Source: Acidobacteriota bacterium (GTDB taxonomy: Bacteria; Acidobacteriota; UBA890; WLXD01). From it: a stretch of DNA of 8,596 nt. The notes beneath the pieces are model-generated. The model worked only from the letters and a program-made list of their open reading frames with translations, was not told the origin of the DNA and made no database searches. Of the stretch, positions 1-7,448 are shown piece after piece (position 1 is the stretch's first letter; each line of letters opens with the position of its first letter). The position numbers were made by a program, and so were the translations under genes. Location: positions 4,867 through 13,462 of the forward strand of contig JACZXM010000006.1 of NCBI GenBank assembly GCA_022571615.1. The letters are read 5' to 3'.

Positions 1-2
1 CG

Positions 3-1649
3 AACGTCTCGGCCGGCATCGGGCAGCCGTGGTTCGGTGCCGTTCACGTGCACACGAAGCTGTCGGGGGACGCTAGCGGCACGGTGGAACGGATCGCCGC
101 GGCCGCCGGGCGCGCGGGTCTCGACTTTATCGTGATCGCAGACCACACGCGTTCGGAGGGTGCTGCAGGCCGGGCCGAGGAAGGATGGTACGGCGATGTT
201 CTGGTCGTGGTCGCCGAAGAGATCTCCACCGACGCCGGTCACTTGTTGGCGCTAGATGGTCGCCCCCACCGGTACGCGCTCGGGCCGACGGCGCGGCAGG
301 CGCTGGCGGACATCGTCGAGCTCGGCGGCCGGCCGATCATCGCCCATCCCAGTGGCGGGGAGCTCGCCTGGCGAGCTCGCTGGACCGGGGCCGTGGGTGT
401 CGAGGTGGTGAGCTATTCGGACGTGCTTGCGCGCAGTCCGTGGCCGCGGCGATTGGGCGGATTCGTGGCCTATCCGGTCTCCCCCGAGGCGGCGGCCCTG
501 CGCTGGTTCACCACCCAGTCGCCGGCGCTGGCGCAGTGGGATCGGACGACCCGGCTAACCGACAATCGCTTGCCCCGACCGCTGGCCGCGCTCGGTGCGG
601 TCGACGCGCACGGCCCGGTCGGTTGGTTCGGAGCACCTGGTTACGAGCCCCTATTCCGCAGCCTGTCCATGATCGTCTGGATGGACGCCCCCCCGGCCCC
701 GGGCGAGGATGGCAGAAAAGCGGCAGCGCGGCTGGCCGAGCGCCTGGCGGGCGGACAGAGCGCAATCGTGTTGTCGGCTGCCGGCGGTGTCCCCGGCTTT
801 CGGTTCACAGCCGAGCATTCGGGCCGCAGGACTGCCGTGCCCGGGCAGCTTGTGCGCTGGCGGTCGGGCTGGACGCTGCACGCCGCGATGGGAGCGATGG
901 GCCCGTACCGGCTGGTGCTGTTGCGGGATGGCGAACCGATTGCGAGCGCCGTTGGAGCGGACCTGGAACACGTGGCGACAGAGCCGGGGACGTATCGCGT
1001 CGAGGCGTATCGCACCGCGGGTCCCGCCGGCGGCGGCCGCGAGGGAACAACGCCGTGGGTGGTCAGCAATCCGATCTATTTGTGGCCGCAAACGGTGATT
1101 GCGGCGTCGCGCTTGCAGCTGGCACCGGTGCCGCCGGCGCCGCCGATCGACGCGGATCTGATGCTGGAGCCAGGCTGGGCTGCCGAGAGCGACCCGACAT
1201 CGAGAAGCTCGCTGGCGATGGCGGAAGACGGATTGCGCTGGAGCCTCCGTATGCCACGCGCTGGCGCAGTCGGTGCCTACGCCGCGATCGCCTGGCGGCC
1301 GGAACGACCGGTGAACTGGTCGCGGTCGCGGGGTTTGGCGGTGCGGTTGCGCTCGACTCGTTCCTGGCGTGTCAGCTTGCGTGTCTGGACCCTCGACCAA
1401 CAGGGCCGGCAGCGCACCTGGGAACGTGTGGTGCGATCCGACCCTGCGGCTCGAGGCAGCGGTCAGCATTGGGACAGGTTCCGGCTGCTGGAGGGGGAAC
1501 AGCCTACCGGTGCACACGCGACCATCTCGGACGATCTGAGACGCGTCACCGGAGTCGCGCTGGTGGCTACACCGGATCGGATGAAACCGTCCACCGAGAC
1601 CGAGATCGAGATTCTCTCGATTGGCACCTTCGGCAGCGACTGGGACTAA
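3..1649 (+). CDS. PHP-domain metallohydrolase, CehA/McbA-like (5' partial)
   Basis: The reading frame is open from the left edge, so the real start lies outside; 548 residues are visible. A GTG at 48 cannot be the start because it would cut the first metal motif. The N-terminal 205 residues carry the PHP phosphoesterase-fold signatures: HVHT (residues 15-18) followed by LSGDASG, ADH (46-48), the acidic AEE (71-73) with a following GH (79-80), IIAHP (His115) and a final DAH (201-203). A complete metal-binding set is therefore plausible. After about residue 215 come beta-rich segments; one ends in a YRVEAY...WVVSNPIY pattern that I associate with CehA/McbA-type PHP hydrolases. The last 150 residues look like a beta-sandwich, perhaps CIA30/carbohydrate-binding-like. 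The family includes hydrolases of phosphoesters and of carbamates; the substrate here is unknown. The TAA stop lies in the tip of the palindrome at 1647-1755. Family assignment is firm, subfamily less so. Confidence 0.85.
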   Translation, partial: NVSAGIGQPWFGAVHVHTKLSGDASGTVERIAAAAGRAGLDFIVIADHTRSEGAAGRAEEGWYGDVLVVVAEEISTDAGHLLALDGRPHRYALGPTARQALADIVELGGRPIIAHPSGGELAWRARWTGAVGVEVVSYSDVLARSPWPRRLGGFVAYPVSPEAAALRWFTTQSPALAQWDRTTRLTDNRLPRPLAALGAVDAHGPVGWFGAPGYEPLFRSLSMIVWMDAPPAPGEDGRKAAARLAERLAGGQSAIVLSAAGGVPGFRFTAEHSGRRTAVPGQLVRWRSGWTLHAAMGAMGPYRLVLLRDGEPIASAVGADLEHVATEPGTYRVEAYRTAGPAGGGREGTTPWVVSNPIYLWPQTVIAASRLQLAPVPPAPPIDADLMLEPGWAAESDPTSRSSLAMAEDGLRWSLRMPRAGAVGAYAAIAWRPERPVNWSRSRGLAVRLRSTRSWRVSLRVWTLDQQGRQRTWERVVRSDPAARGSGQHWDRFRLLEGEQPTGAHATISDDLRRVTGVALVATPDRMKPSTETEIEILSIGTFGSDWD

Positions 1650-1755
1650 CCCGCATTCCTCAACGGGGTGCTACTGCGGGGCCCTCGCTCGCGGGCCTTG
1701 GTTCCGCACCCCTTTCCGTCCCCTCGCTACGCACCCCGCTGAGAAATGCGGGTTA
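1647..1755. repeat. Long palindromic element between convergent genes; possible bidirectional terminator or REPIN/MITE-like unit
   Basis: Two 25-nt arms, 1647-1671 and 1731-1755, are inverted copies matching at 23 of 25 positions, separated by 59 nt. Each arm begins at its outer tip with TAACCCGCATT. The tip TAA is the stop codon of the PHP gene on the left and, read on the other strand, of the DUF1028 gene on the right. Both mismatches become G-U pairs in the minus-strand transcript, so that RNA could pair along all 25 positions; on the plus strand they are A-C. The stem can continue inward with a bulge (GCGAGGGG against CCCCGC, minus strand), and a smaller GGCCC/GGGCC hairpin lies in the centre. 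No U-tract follows either side, so it is not a textbook intrinsic terminator. The tidy ends and position suggest an inserted, genome-repeated palindrome, but that cannot be shown from one copy. Confidence 0.8.
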
Positions 1756-2889
1756 ATGAGACGGTGCGGGAATCGTCTCCCAGAACCGCGCGAACGATTC
1801 GATGGTTAGCAACTGATTCAGCGTTTCTGCCTGCAGCAAGCCGCCCAGTAGCGCCTTCTTGAGCCAAGGATCACGCACGAGCGCTTCGCGTCCGGCCGCC
1901 GCGGCGCCTTCCTGATCCCCCAGCGCCAGACGCGCGGCCGCCAGCAGCATCCACACGGAACCTTCGTCCGGGGACAGAGTCGTAGCCTGCTGCGCCGCCT
2001 CCAGCGCCAGCGCTGGCTCCCCAGAACCGAGGTGATGGCGGGCTTGTCGCGCTGCGATGTTGGCATGGCGCAGGTCGAGCAACCGGCGGAGCTCGCGAAT
2101 CGGCGCCGGGTGGTCCTCGACACGCAGATCGACATAGCGGTCATTGAACCCGAGGTATCCACCCTCCTTGCGAACGACAAGCAGCGCTGCGGACTGGCGA
2201 CCCCGAGCATCGCCGCCGCCGGCCTGCCCCGCCGCCAGCGCGGCCACGAGCCTGGTTGCCAGGTCGCCCTCGGCAAGTTCGTAGGCGGTGACCATGGCGT
2301 CGATGACGGCGGGGTCGGCGAGGAGATTGCCTTGCGCGGCGTAGTGCGCCCCAGTGCGTCCCCCAGCCCAGGCTATGCAGGCGCTTCCCGTGAAGGTTGC
2401 CGCGCGGCCGCTTGCGTCCACCACCGCGAGTTGGCGCTGCTCGCGCTCGCTATCGGCGGCGGTCAACTCCGCGACGACCTGCTCGGGACTGGCGCCCGCG
2501 GCGAGCAGGCCGAGCCCACGAGGCCCGTAGGTCGTGTTGGCGAGCGCCTGTGTTGCCACCGCCCCGACACCGGCGCGTGCCCAGGGCACGACCGAGCCGA
2601 CGCCGAAGAATCGCGACTGCACGGCCACACCGAGATCTCCGGTATCCGGGTCATAGGCCACGATCGAGAAGGTGGCCACGGGTTCCGCTGTCGCGTTCTC
2701 GTGCCCCGTTGGCCGAGATTGTTGCCGTCGGTCGCGAGCGCAGGCCGCGAACACGAGCACGATGACCAAGAAAGCGGCCCAAGCCCCGGCGCGGAACCAT
2801 CCACGGCGTCCGGTCGCGCCCTCCGCGGCCATCGGCCGGCTCGACCGGACGCTCTGGCGCCAGGCTTCCCCGGCTCTCGCTGCGATCAT
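1753..2889 (-). CDS. DUF1028 protein (Ntn-hydrolase-like) with N-terminal lipoprotein-like signal and C-terminal TPR-like region
   Basis: The product is 378 residues. The start at 2889 is chosen because a strong purine-rich Shine-Dalgarno (AGAGGAGAG, plus-strand 2895-2903) precedes it; the alternative Met20 (2832) has none. Residues 36-50 form a hydrophobic stretch ending in VFAAC, an acceptable though imperfect lipobox, so the protein is probably exported and perhaps lipid-anchored. DUF1028 follows from about residue 72: the ATFSIVAYDPDTGDLGVAVQS opening is diagnostic, with the Thr/Ser of TFS near the expected N-terminal edge of the fold. Other typical segments are GVGAVATQALANTTYGP and the GNLL segment after the central glycine-rich part. 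From about residue 268 the protein turns helical, with a TPR-like pattern (ALALEAAQQATTLSPDEGSVWMLLAAARLALGD). DUF1028 proteins are Ntn-hydrolase-like with no settled substrate that I know of. The gene is divergent from tmk and convergent with the PHP gene. Confidence 0.85.
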   Translation of the reverse strand: MIAARAGEAWRQSVRSSRPMAAEGATGRRGWFRAGAWAAFLVIVLVFAACARDRRQQSRPTGHENATAEPVATFSIVAYDPDTGDLGVAVQSRFFGVGSVVPWARAGVGAVATQALANTTYGPRGLGLLAAGASPEQVVAELTAADSEREQRQLAVVDASGRAATFTGSACIAWAGGRTGAHYAAQGNLLADPAVIDAMVTAYELAEGDLATRLVAALAAGQAGGGDARGRQSAALLVVRKEGGYLGFNDRYVDLRVEDHPAPIRELRRLLDLRHANIAARQARHHLGSGEPALALEAAQQATTLSPDEGSVWMLLAAARLALGDQEGAAAAGREALVRDPWLKKALLGGLLQAETLNQLLTIESFARFWETIPAPSH

Positions 2890-2894
2890 CGTCG

Positions 2895-2903
2895 CTCTCC
2901 TCT
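2895..2903 (-). promoter_or_regulatory. Ribosome binding site fixing the DUF1028 gene start
   Basis: On the minus strand AGAGGAGAG lies five bases before the ATG at 2889 (about seven from its AGGAG core). It decides for the first Met over the in-frame Met20, which has no such motif. The 73-bp gap 2890-2962 must hold the promoters of both divergent genes; I see no convincing -35/-10 pair in it. Confidence 0.6.
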
Positions 2904-2952
2904 CTGTGCCACAATCCCAACCTGGCTGGCGAGTTTATCAAGGCGGCCTCCC

Positions 2953-2957
2953 AAGGA
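2953..2957 (+). promoter_or_regulatory. Ribosome binding site fixing the tmk GTG start
   Basis: AAGGA lies five bases before GTG 2963. The open frame runs further upstream, but that upstream part lies over the divergent DUF1028 gene, has no family similarity, and would make the kinase far longer than usual. Confidence 0.55.
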
Positions 2958-2962
2958 CCGTT

Positions 2963-3574
2963 GTGCAGACGAAAAACGACGGCAAACTCATTGCGCTCGA
3001 GGGTATCGACGGCTGTGGCAAGTCGATACAGGCAGCGCGGCTGCGGGATCGACTCGAGTCGCTCGGCCACTCGACAGTGACGCTGCGGGAACCGGGTGAC
3101 TCCGAATACGGGCAGCAGTTACGCGGTATCTTCGCCGGATCCCGGGAGGTCTCACCGCAGGAGGAGGTGCGGCTGTTTCTGGAGGATCGGCGCATCGACG
3201 TGCGCGACAACATTTTACCGGCGCTCGCGGCGGGCAAGATCGTCATCATGGATCGGTACTACTTGTCCTCGGTCGTGTACCAGGGTTGCCTGGGCCTGGA
3301 TCCGGGCGAGATCCAAGCAGCGAACGAGGCAATTGCTCCGCGCCCGGACCTGACGTTGATCCTCGACATCGACCCCACCGAAGCCGAGCGCCGAATCCAC
3401 GCTGCCCGCGGCGGCGGCGACAGCTTCGAAGGCGCGGAGTACCAGCGGCGCGTCCGCAAAGCCTATCTGGGGTACGTCGACGGGCAAGGCATCGTGCGTG
3501 TGGACGCCGCCAGGTCACCCGAGCAGGTGTGCGACGAGATGCTGGAGTACGTACTCGCGCTGCTCAGACGTTGA
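2963..3574 (+). CDS. tmk: Thymidylate kinase (dTMP kinase)
   Basis: This enzyme phosphorylates dTMP to dTDP with ATP, an essential step of dTTP synthesis in the cytoplasm. The GTG start gives 203 residues, the usual family length. The P-loop is EGIDGCGKS (13-21), followed by the substrate-site REPGDSEYG segment (42-50; usually REPGGT-like). Next come the LFLEDR helix (71-76) and the DRY motif (97-99) with SSVVYQG, which contacts the nucleotide monophosphate. [17 protein letters not shown] leads into an arginine-bearing lid around residues 138-165. All key elements are present, so it should be functional. It is not next to holB or other usual partners. It diverges from the DUF1028 gene and overlaps ychF tail-to-tail by 11 bp. 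Confidence 0.93.
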   Translation: MQTKNDGKLIALEGIDGCGKSIQAARLRDRLESLGHSTVTLREPGDSEYGQQLRGIFAGSREVSPQEEVRLFLEDRRIDVRDNILPALAAGKIVIMDRYYLSSVVYQGCLGLDPGEIQAANEAIAPRPDLTLILDIDPTEAERRIHAARGGGDSFEGAEYQRRVRKAYLGYVDGQGIVRVDAARSPEQVCDEMLEYVLALLRR

Positions 3575-4613
3575 AACGGAAGTGCACCACGTCGCCGTCC
3601 TGGACGATGTATTCGCGGCCCTCGACGCGGAGCTTTCCCGCTTCACGGCACTTGGCCTCGCTGCCGAGCTCGAGCAGATCCTCGCAGCGCGTAACCTCGG
3701 CGCGAATGAAGCCGCGTTCGATGTCGGAGTGGATCTTACCCGCAGCCTTGGGCGCAGCGCTGCCGGCGCGCACCGGCCAGGCACGACATTCGTCGGGACC
3801 GACGGTTAGCATGGTGATCAGATCGAGCAACTCGAACGCGGCGGCCAAAAAGCGGTCGCGGGCCGGCTCGCCGAGGCCGAGGGCCTCGTAGAACTCACTT
3901 CTTTCCTCCGCCGGCATCTGGGCGATGTCCATCTCGACCTGAGCCGACAGCGCCACGAGGCCGGTACCAAGGTCGGAAGCAGAACGGTGTAGCGCCTCGG
4001 GGATGGTCTCGGCGAGCGCTTCCTCGGCGATGTTGAGCACCAACAACAGCGGCTTGAGGGTCAGAAACTGGTAGCCGGCGACGAGCTTGCGCTGGTTGGC
4101 ATCGAGCGCTACCTCGCGAAGCGGCCTTTCCGATTCGAGCTGCTGCACGATGCGCGCGATCAGCTTGGTCTCGAGCGGGCTGCTGTCGCGATCTTTTCGC
4201 AGCCGGTGAAGCTTCTTTTCGGCGATCTCCAGATCGGCCAATACCATCTCCACCTGTAGATCGGCGAGCTCCCGCTCCGGCACCGCGGGCTCTCCCGCCG
4301 CCGGATTGTCGAACGCGCGCAGCACCTGGCACAAGGCGTCCATCTCCCGCATGGCGTTGAGCACGCCGCGATCGAGCTCGCGGCTGGCGGTGCCCCCCGC
4401 AATGTCGCAGAAGGTTACCTCGGCATAGGTGGTTTTCTTGGGCTGGTACAGCGCCGCGAGCTTGTCCACACGGGCATCCGGCACCCGCACCACGCCCAGG
4501 TTCCTGGTGCCCGGCCGTGCGGCTCCGAACCCGGTCTTGGCCGACAGCCCGGTAAGGGCATTGAACACCGTCGTCTTGCCGCTGCCTGGAAACCCTACGA
4601 GTCCGATCTTCAT
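3564..4613 (-). CDS. ychF: YchF/OLA1-family ATPase, divergent form
   Basis: YchF proteins are Obg-related P-loop NTPases that bind ribosomes and prefer ATP. The start at 4613 (MKIGLVG) gives 349 residues, slightly shorter than the roughly 360 usual; a 21-residue in-frame extension upstream has no family match. Motifs: P-loop GFPGSGKTT (7-15), Walker B/G3 DIAGG (70-74), and the ATP-specifying NxxE motif as NIAE (194-197) in place of the GTPase NKxD. A helical arm lies around 110-165. The C-terminal TGS domain spans about 265-347, with [18 protein letters not shown] and [17 protein letters not shown] almost as in standard YchF. Two features differ from the standard protein: the usual NxGKST-type P-loop is GSGKTT, and the long switch II (LVKGASxGEGLGN) is largely missing after DIAGG. 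No clear Shine-Dalgarno precedes the ATG. It lies 108 bp downstream of the amidohydrolase gene on the same strand. Confidence 0.9.
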   Translation of the reverse strand: MKIGLVGFPGSGKTTVFNALTGLSAKTGFGAARPGTRNLGVVRVPDARVDKLAALYQPKKTTYAEVTFCDIAGGTASRELDRGVLNAMREMDALCQVLRAFDNPAAGEPAVPERELADLQVEMVLADLEIAEKKLHRLRKDRDSSPLETKLIARIVQQLESERPLREVALDANQRKLVAGYQFLTLKPLLLVLNIAEEALAETIPEALHRSASDLGTGLVALSAQVEMDIAQMPAEERSEFYEALGLGEPARDRFLAAAFELLDLITMLTVGPDECRAWPVRAGSAAPKAAGKIHSDIERGFIRAEVTRCEDLLELGSEAKCREAGKLRVEGREYIVQDGDVVHFRFNV

Positions 4614-4721
4614 GGTGCGGCAACGTACTACGGCGATGGCACGGGTGCACGCGCCGGAGCCCGCAGCGATCGCCAACCCGTGGCGGCCCGCGGCAGAGGT
4701 AGCGTGGGCACGGCCTGTCGC

Positions 4722-6470
4722 CTATTCGGTGTCACCGCTCCACCCGGGCCCGTGCAGCACCCGCCCGGGCGTGGCGCCGGTGTGCTCGCCGTCGTGCAAG
4801 ACCAGCGCGCCGTTCACGAGGACGTGCACCATGCCGGTGGAGTACTGGTGCGGGTCCTCGTAGGTGGCGTGATCGGAGATGGCGCCCGGATCGAAGATCG
4901 CCAGGTCGGCGAAGAAGCCCTCTGCGAGACGGCCGCGAGCTTCCAGCCCGAGGTTGGTCGCCGGCAACGAGGTGAGCTTGCGCACTGCCTCCTGGAGGGC
5001 AATCACCTGGCGGTCGCGGACGTAGCGGCCGAGCAGGCGGGCAAAATTGCCGTACGCTCGCGGATGGGTGCTAGTGAGGGTGAACGGGAGCTCGGGCGCC
5101 ATCGAGCCGGCGTCGGAGCCGAAGGAGACCCAGGGCAGGCGCATCTGTCGTTCCAGGTTGTCTTCCGACATCAGGAAGTACACCACCTGCACCCGGGTTC
5201 CATCCTCGACAACCAGGTCCATCGCCGTGTCGGCAGGATCGGAGCCGCGCTCTGCTGCGACCACCGCCAGCGTTTTACCGGTGTAGGCGGCGCGGAGATC
5301 CTGGTTGCGGAAGCCGACGAGCAACGTGCCCTCGGCGCCCGCCGCTAACATGAGGTTCTCCCACTCATCGGTGGGGGTCGTCATCTCCTCCTTGACGCGG
5401 GCCCGGATCGCCGGGTCCTGGAGCCGCTTGGCCCAGTCGTCGTAGCCGCCTTCCTGCACCCATGGCGGCATGGCTGCGTCCAGTCCGGTGGAGCCGGCGG
5501 TGTAGGTGTACATGTCGGCGGTGAGGCGCAGGCCCTCTGCACGCGCGGCCTCGACCATCGCGATTGCCTCGTTGAGCTTGCCCCAGTTATCCTGCCCGGC
5601 GGCTTTGAGGTGGTAGATCTCAGCCGGAACCCCGGCCTCACGGGCGATCGTGATTAGCTCCCGTATCGCCTCGAGCAGCCGGTTGCCCTCCGAGCGCATG
5701 TGCGAGATGTACATGCCGCCGTACTCTGCGGCTGCCCGGTTGAGCGCAATGAGCTCACTCGTATTGGCGTAGAACGCGGGGGCGTAGATGAGCGACGAGC
5801 CGATTCCGAGCGCGCCTTCCCGCATTGCCTGGCGTACCAGATCCACCATGCGCTCGAGCTCCTCGTCGCTCGGTGGCCGGTTGTCGTAACCGATCTCGTG
5901 GATACGGACGGTCGTTGCACCGACGAACGAGGCGACGTTGGGAGCGATGCCCTTGCCGGCCAGGAAATCGAGATACTCGCCGAGTGTTGTCCAGGGCACC
6001 TCGATTGGGGCATCGTCTGCCAGGCCGAGCATCGCGCGCACCTGCGCTTCTCCACCTGCGTCGGCGACCCATCCGTCGACGAACGCGGCCTTCATCGCAT
6101 CGTTGAGTGGGCCATACGAGACACCCTCGCCGAATACTTCGAGGGTTACCCCCTGCCGGATATCGCCCTGGGACCGCCCATCGACGATCAGCGAATCGGT
6201 CGCCCAGCTGAGCATATTGACGAACCCCGGGGCAACCGCGAGCCCGGTGGCGTCGATCTCGGTGTGGCCGGTGGCGTTGCCGATCTCGCCCACGGCGACA
6301 ATGCGATCACCATCGATTGCCACGCTTCCCACATACGGGTCGCTGCCGGTCCCGTCGTAGATCGTGCCGTTGCGCACCACGACGTCGTATTCACCGCCGG
6401 GGTCCGGTGCGCAGGCGGTAGCGATCACCGGCAGAATAGGAACAAGCAACAGGCGTGACAGGCGGTTCAT
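4722..6470 (-). CDS. N-acyl-D-amino-acid deacylase-like amidohydrolase, predicted lipoprotein, atypical metal site
   Basis: The product is 582 residues. The start at 6470 (MNRLSRLLL) has a GGAGG Shine-Dalgarno five bases upstream and opens directly into a signal peptide ending VIATAC (Cys20), lipoprotein-like though not a perfect lipobox. The mature part shows the amidohydrolase layout: an N-terminal beta segment (DVVVRNGTIYDGTG, 29-42), then VAPGFVNMLSW (79-89), IRQGVTLEVFGEG (104-116), GSSLIYAPAFYANTSELIAL, YISHMRSEG (His257), EIYHLKAAG (His287), SFGSDAGS (Asp453), and a C-terminal LxxEGRLAEGFFADLAIFDP-like closing. Relatives remove acyl groups from N-acyl-D-amino acids. Here the HxH normally found after the PGF motif is replaced by NMLSW, and the Cys ligand position of D-aminoacylases appears as Glu115. 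Only one metal site may remain, so the substrate and even the activity are uncertain. It is divergent from the methyltransferase and on the same strand as ychF. Confidence 0.87.
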   Translation of the reverse strand: MNRLSRLLLVPILPVIATACAPDPGGEYDVVVRNGTIYDGTGSDPYVGSVAIDGDRIVAVGEIGNATGHTEIDATGLAVAPGFVNMLSWATDSLIVDGRSQGDIRQGVTLEVFGEGVSYGPLNDAMKAAFVDGWVADAGGEAQVRAMLGLADDAPIEVPWTTLGEYLDFLAGKGIAPNVASFVGATTVRIHEIGYDNRPPSDEELERMVDLVRQAMREGALGIGSSLIYAPAFYANTSELIALNRAAAEYGGMYISHMRSEGNRLLEAIRELITIAREAGVPAEIYHLKAAGQDNWGKLNEAIAMVEAARAEGLRLTADMYTYTAGSTGLDAAMPPWVQEGGYDDWAKRLQDPAIRARVKEEMTTPTDEWENLMLAAGAEGTLLVGFRNQDLRAAYTGKTLAVVAAERGSDPADTAMDLVVEDGTRVQVVYFLMSEDNLERQMRLPWVSFGSDAGSMAPELPFTLTSTHPRAYGNFARLLGRYVRDRQVIALQEAVRKLTSLPATNLGLEARGRLAEGFFADLAIFDPGAISDHATYEDPHQYSTGMVHVLVNGALVLHDGEHTGATPGRVLHGPGWSGDTE

Positions 6471-6475
6471 CGGTG

Positions 6476-6480
6476 CCTCC
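6476..6480 (-). promoter_or_regulatory. Ribosome binding site fixing the amidohydrolase start
   Basis: GGAGG on the minus strand stands five bases before ATG 6470. It excludes the 14-residue longer in-frame alternative, which would also put a polar stretch before the signal peptide. The 144-bp gap 6471-6614 must contain both divergent promoters; no convincing consensus promoter is visible. Confidence 0.65.
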
Positions 6481-6614
6481 GGGGGTTCGGGCAGACGAGT
6501 GTGTTGCGCCAACTCTGACCCTCCGCGGGCTGCAAGTGCAACCCATCACACCTCCACCTCGGCCGAGAGCGCGTACGATGTTCCGAACCCGATGGCGTGG
6601 CGAAGAGATCGACG

Positions 6615-7448
6615 ATGGCCGGCAAACGTAGCAAGAGAAGGCGTGCAAGCAAGACAATGGCCGCGCGCGCCGACCGACACGATCTGTACCAACGCTCGGT
6701 GCAGGAACCCGAGGTCGATGTGGAGTTCGCCGTCGACACGTTCCGCGCCGAGTTCGGCAGGCGGCCCTATCGGTTGCGTGAGGATTTCTGCGGCACTGCG
6801 GCGTTGTGCGCCGCCTGGGTGCGCGAACATCACAGCAACCGGGCCTGGGGCGTGGACCTGGATCCGGAGACGATGAAATGGGGCCGGCGACGCAACATCG
6901 ACCCGCTACCGGGCGGACCGAGAAGGCGCGTCGAGCTGACCTGCGGCGACGTACGGGAGGTTGCCCCCGAACCTGTCGATGTTGTGATGGCGCAGAACTT
7001 CTCGTACTTCCTTTTCGAGCAGCGCGGTGACCTGCTGGGGTACTTCCGGGCCGCGCACCGCAACCTGCGCCATGACGGGCTACTGATCCTGGATGCCTAC
7101 GGCGGCCCCGATTCGATCCGGCGGGTCGAGGAAGCCACCGAGTACGACGATTTCACCTATGTATGGGACCAGGACGACTTCGATCCGATCACCCAGCGGG
7201 CCACCTGCTACATCCACTTCGATTTCCCCGACGGCAGCCGGCTCGAACGCGCCTTTACCTACCTCTGGCGCATGTACACGATCCCCGAGATCCGTGATCT
7301 ACTCGCCGATGCCGGATTCTCCGCCAGCGATGTGTACTGGGAGGGGACCGATTCCAACACCGGGGAGGGGGACGGTTTGTACACGGTGCAGGAACACGGT
7401 GAGGCCGATGAAGCATGGGTCTGTTACATCGTCGGCATTAAGCGCTGA
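6615..7448 (+). CDS. Class I SAM-dependent methyltransferase
   Basis: The protein of 277 residues has a Rossmann-type methyltransferase core. SAM-binding motif I is the unusual LREDFCGTAAL (54-64), in which EDFCG takes the place of the common E/DxGxG. The acidic end of strand 2 is WGVDLDPET (78-86), followed by TCGDVRE (108-114), the motif IV-like VVMAQNFSYFLF, and the LLILDAYGG strand. The first residues (MAGKRSKRRRASK) are strongly basic, and RADRHDLYQRSVQEPEVDVEF leads into the core. The start is uncertain: GTG 6597, ATG 6615 and ATG 6657 are all in frame. I prefer 6615 because a weak AAGAG lies just upstream. The methylated substrate is unknown. The gene stands alone on its strand, divergent from the amidohydrolase, with a 252-bp gap before the SPFH gene. 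Confidence 0.83.
   Translation: MAGKRSKRRRASKTMAARADRHDLYQRSVQEPEVDVEFAVDTFRAEFGRRPYRLREDFCGTAALCAAWVREHHSNRAWGVDLDPETMKWGRRRNIDPLPGGPRRRVELTCGDVREVAPEPVDVVMAQNFSYFLFEQRGDLLGYFRAAHRNLRHDGLLILDAYGGPDSIRRVEEATEYDDFTYVWDQDDFDPITQRATCYIHFDFPDGSRLERAFTYLWRMYTIPEIRDLLADAGFSASDVYWEGTDSNTGEGDGLYTVQEHGEADEAWVCYIVGIKR

Noticed and set aside
651..1517. 288-codon open frame on the - strand inside the PHP gene
   Set aside because: Arg/Pro/His-rich shadow of the coding frame with no family features and no ribosome binding site that I could see.
185..1756. 523-codon open frame on the + strand overlapping the PHP gene
   Set aside because: Its translation is low-complexity Arg/Gly/Ala-rich with no recognisable motifs; the overlapping frame carries complete PHP motifs. 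A high-GC shadow.
2032..3099. 355-codon open frame on the + strand across the DUF1028 gene and the tmk start
   Set aside because: It lies antisense to clear DUF1028 motifs and overlaps the tmk P-loop in another frame; no domain is visible.
4614..4676. N-terminal extension of YchF to a start at 4676
   Set aside because: The extra 21 residues precede the usual MKIGLVG opening of the family and have no similarity to it.
4680..6458. Two long + strand open frames (4680-5348 and 5700-6458) antisense to the amidohydrolase
   Set aside because: Both mirror the conserved coding frame of the amidohydrolase and show no independent motifs.
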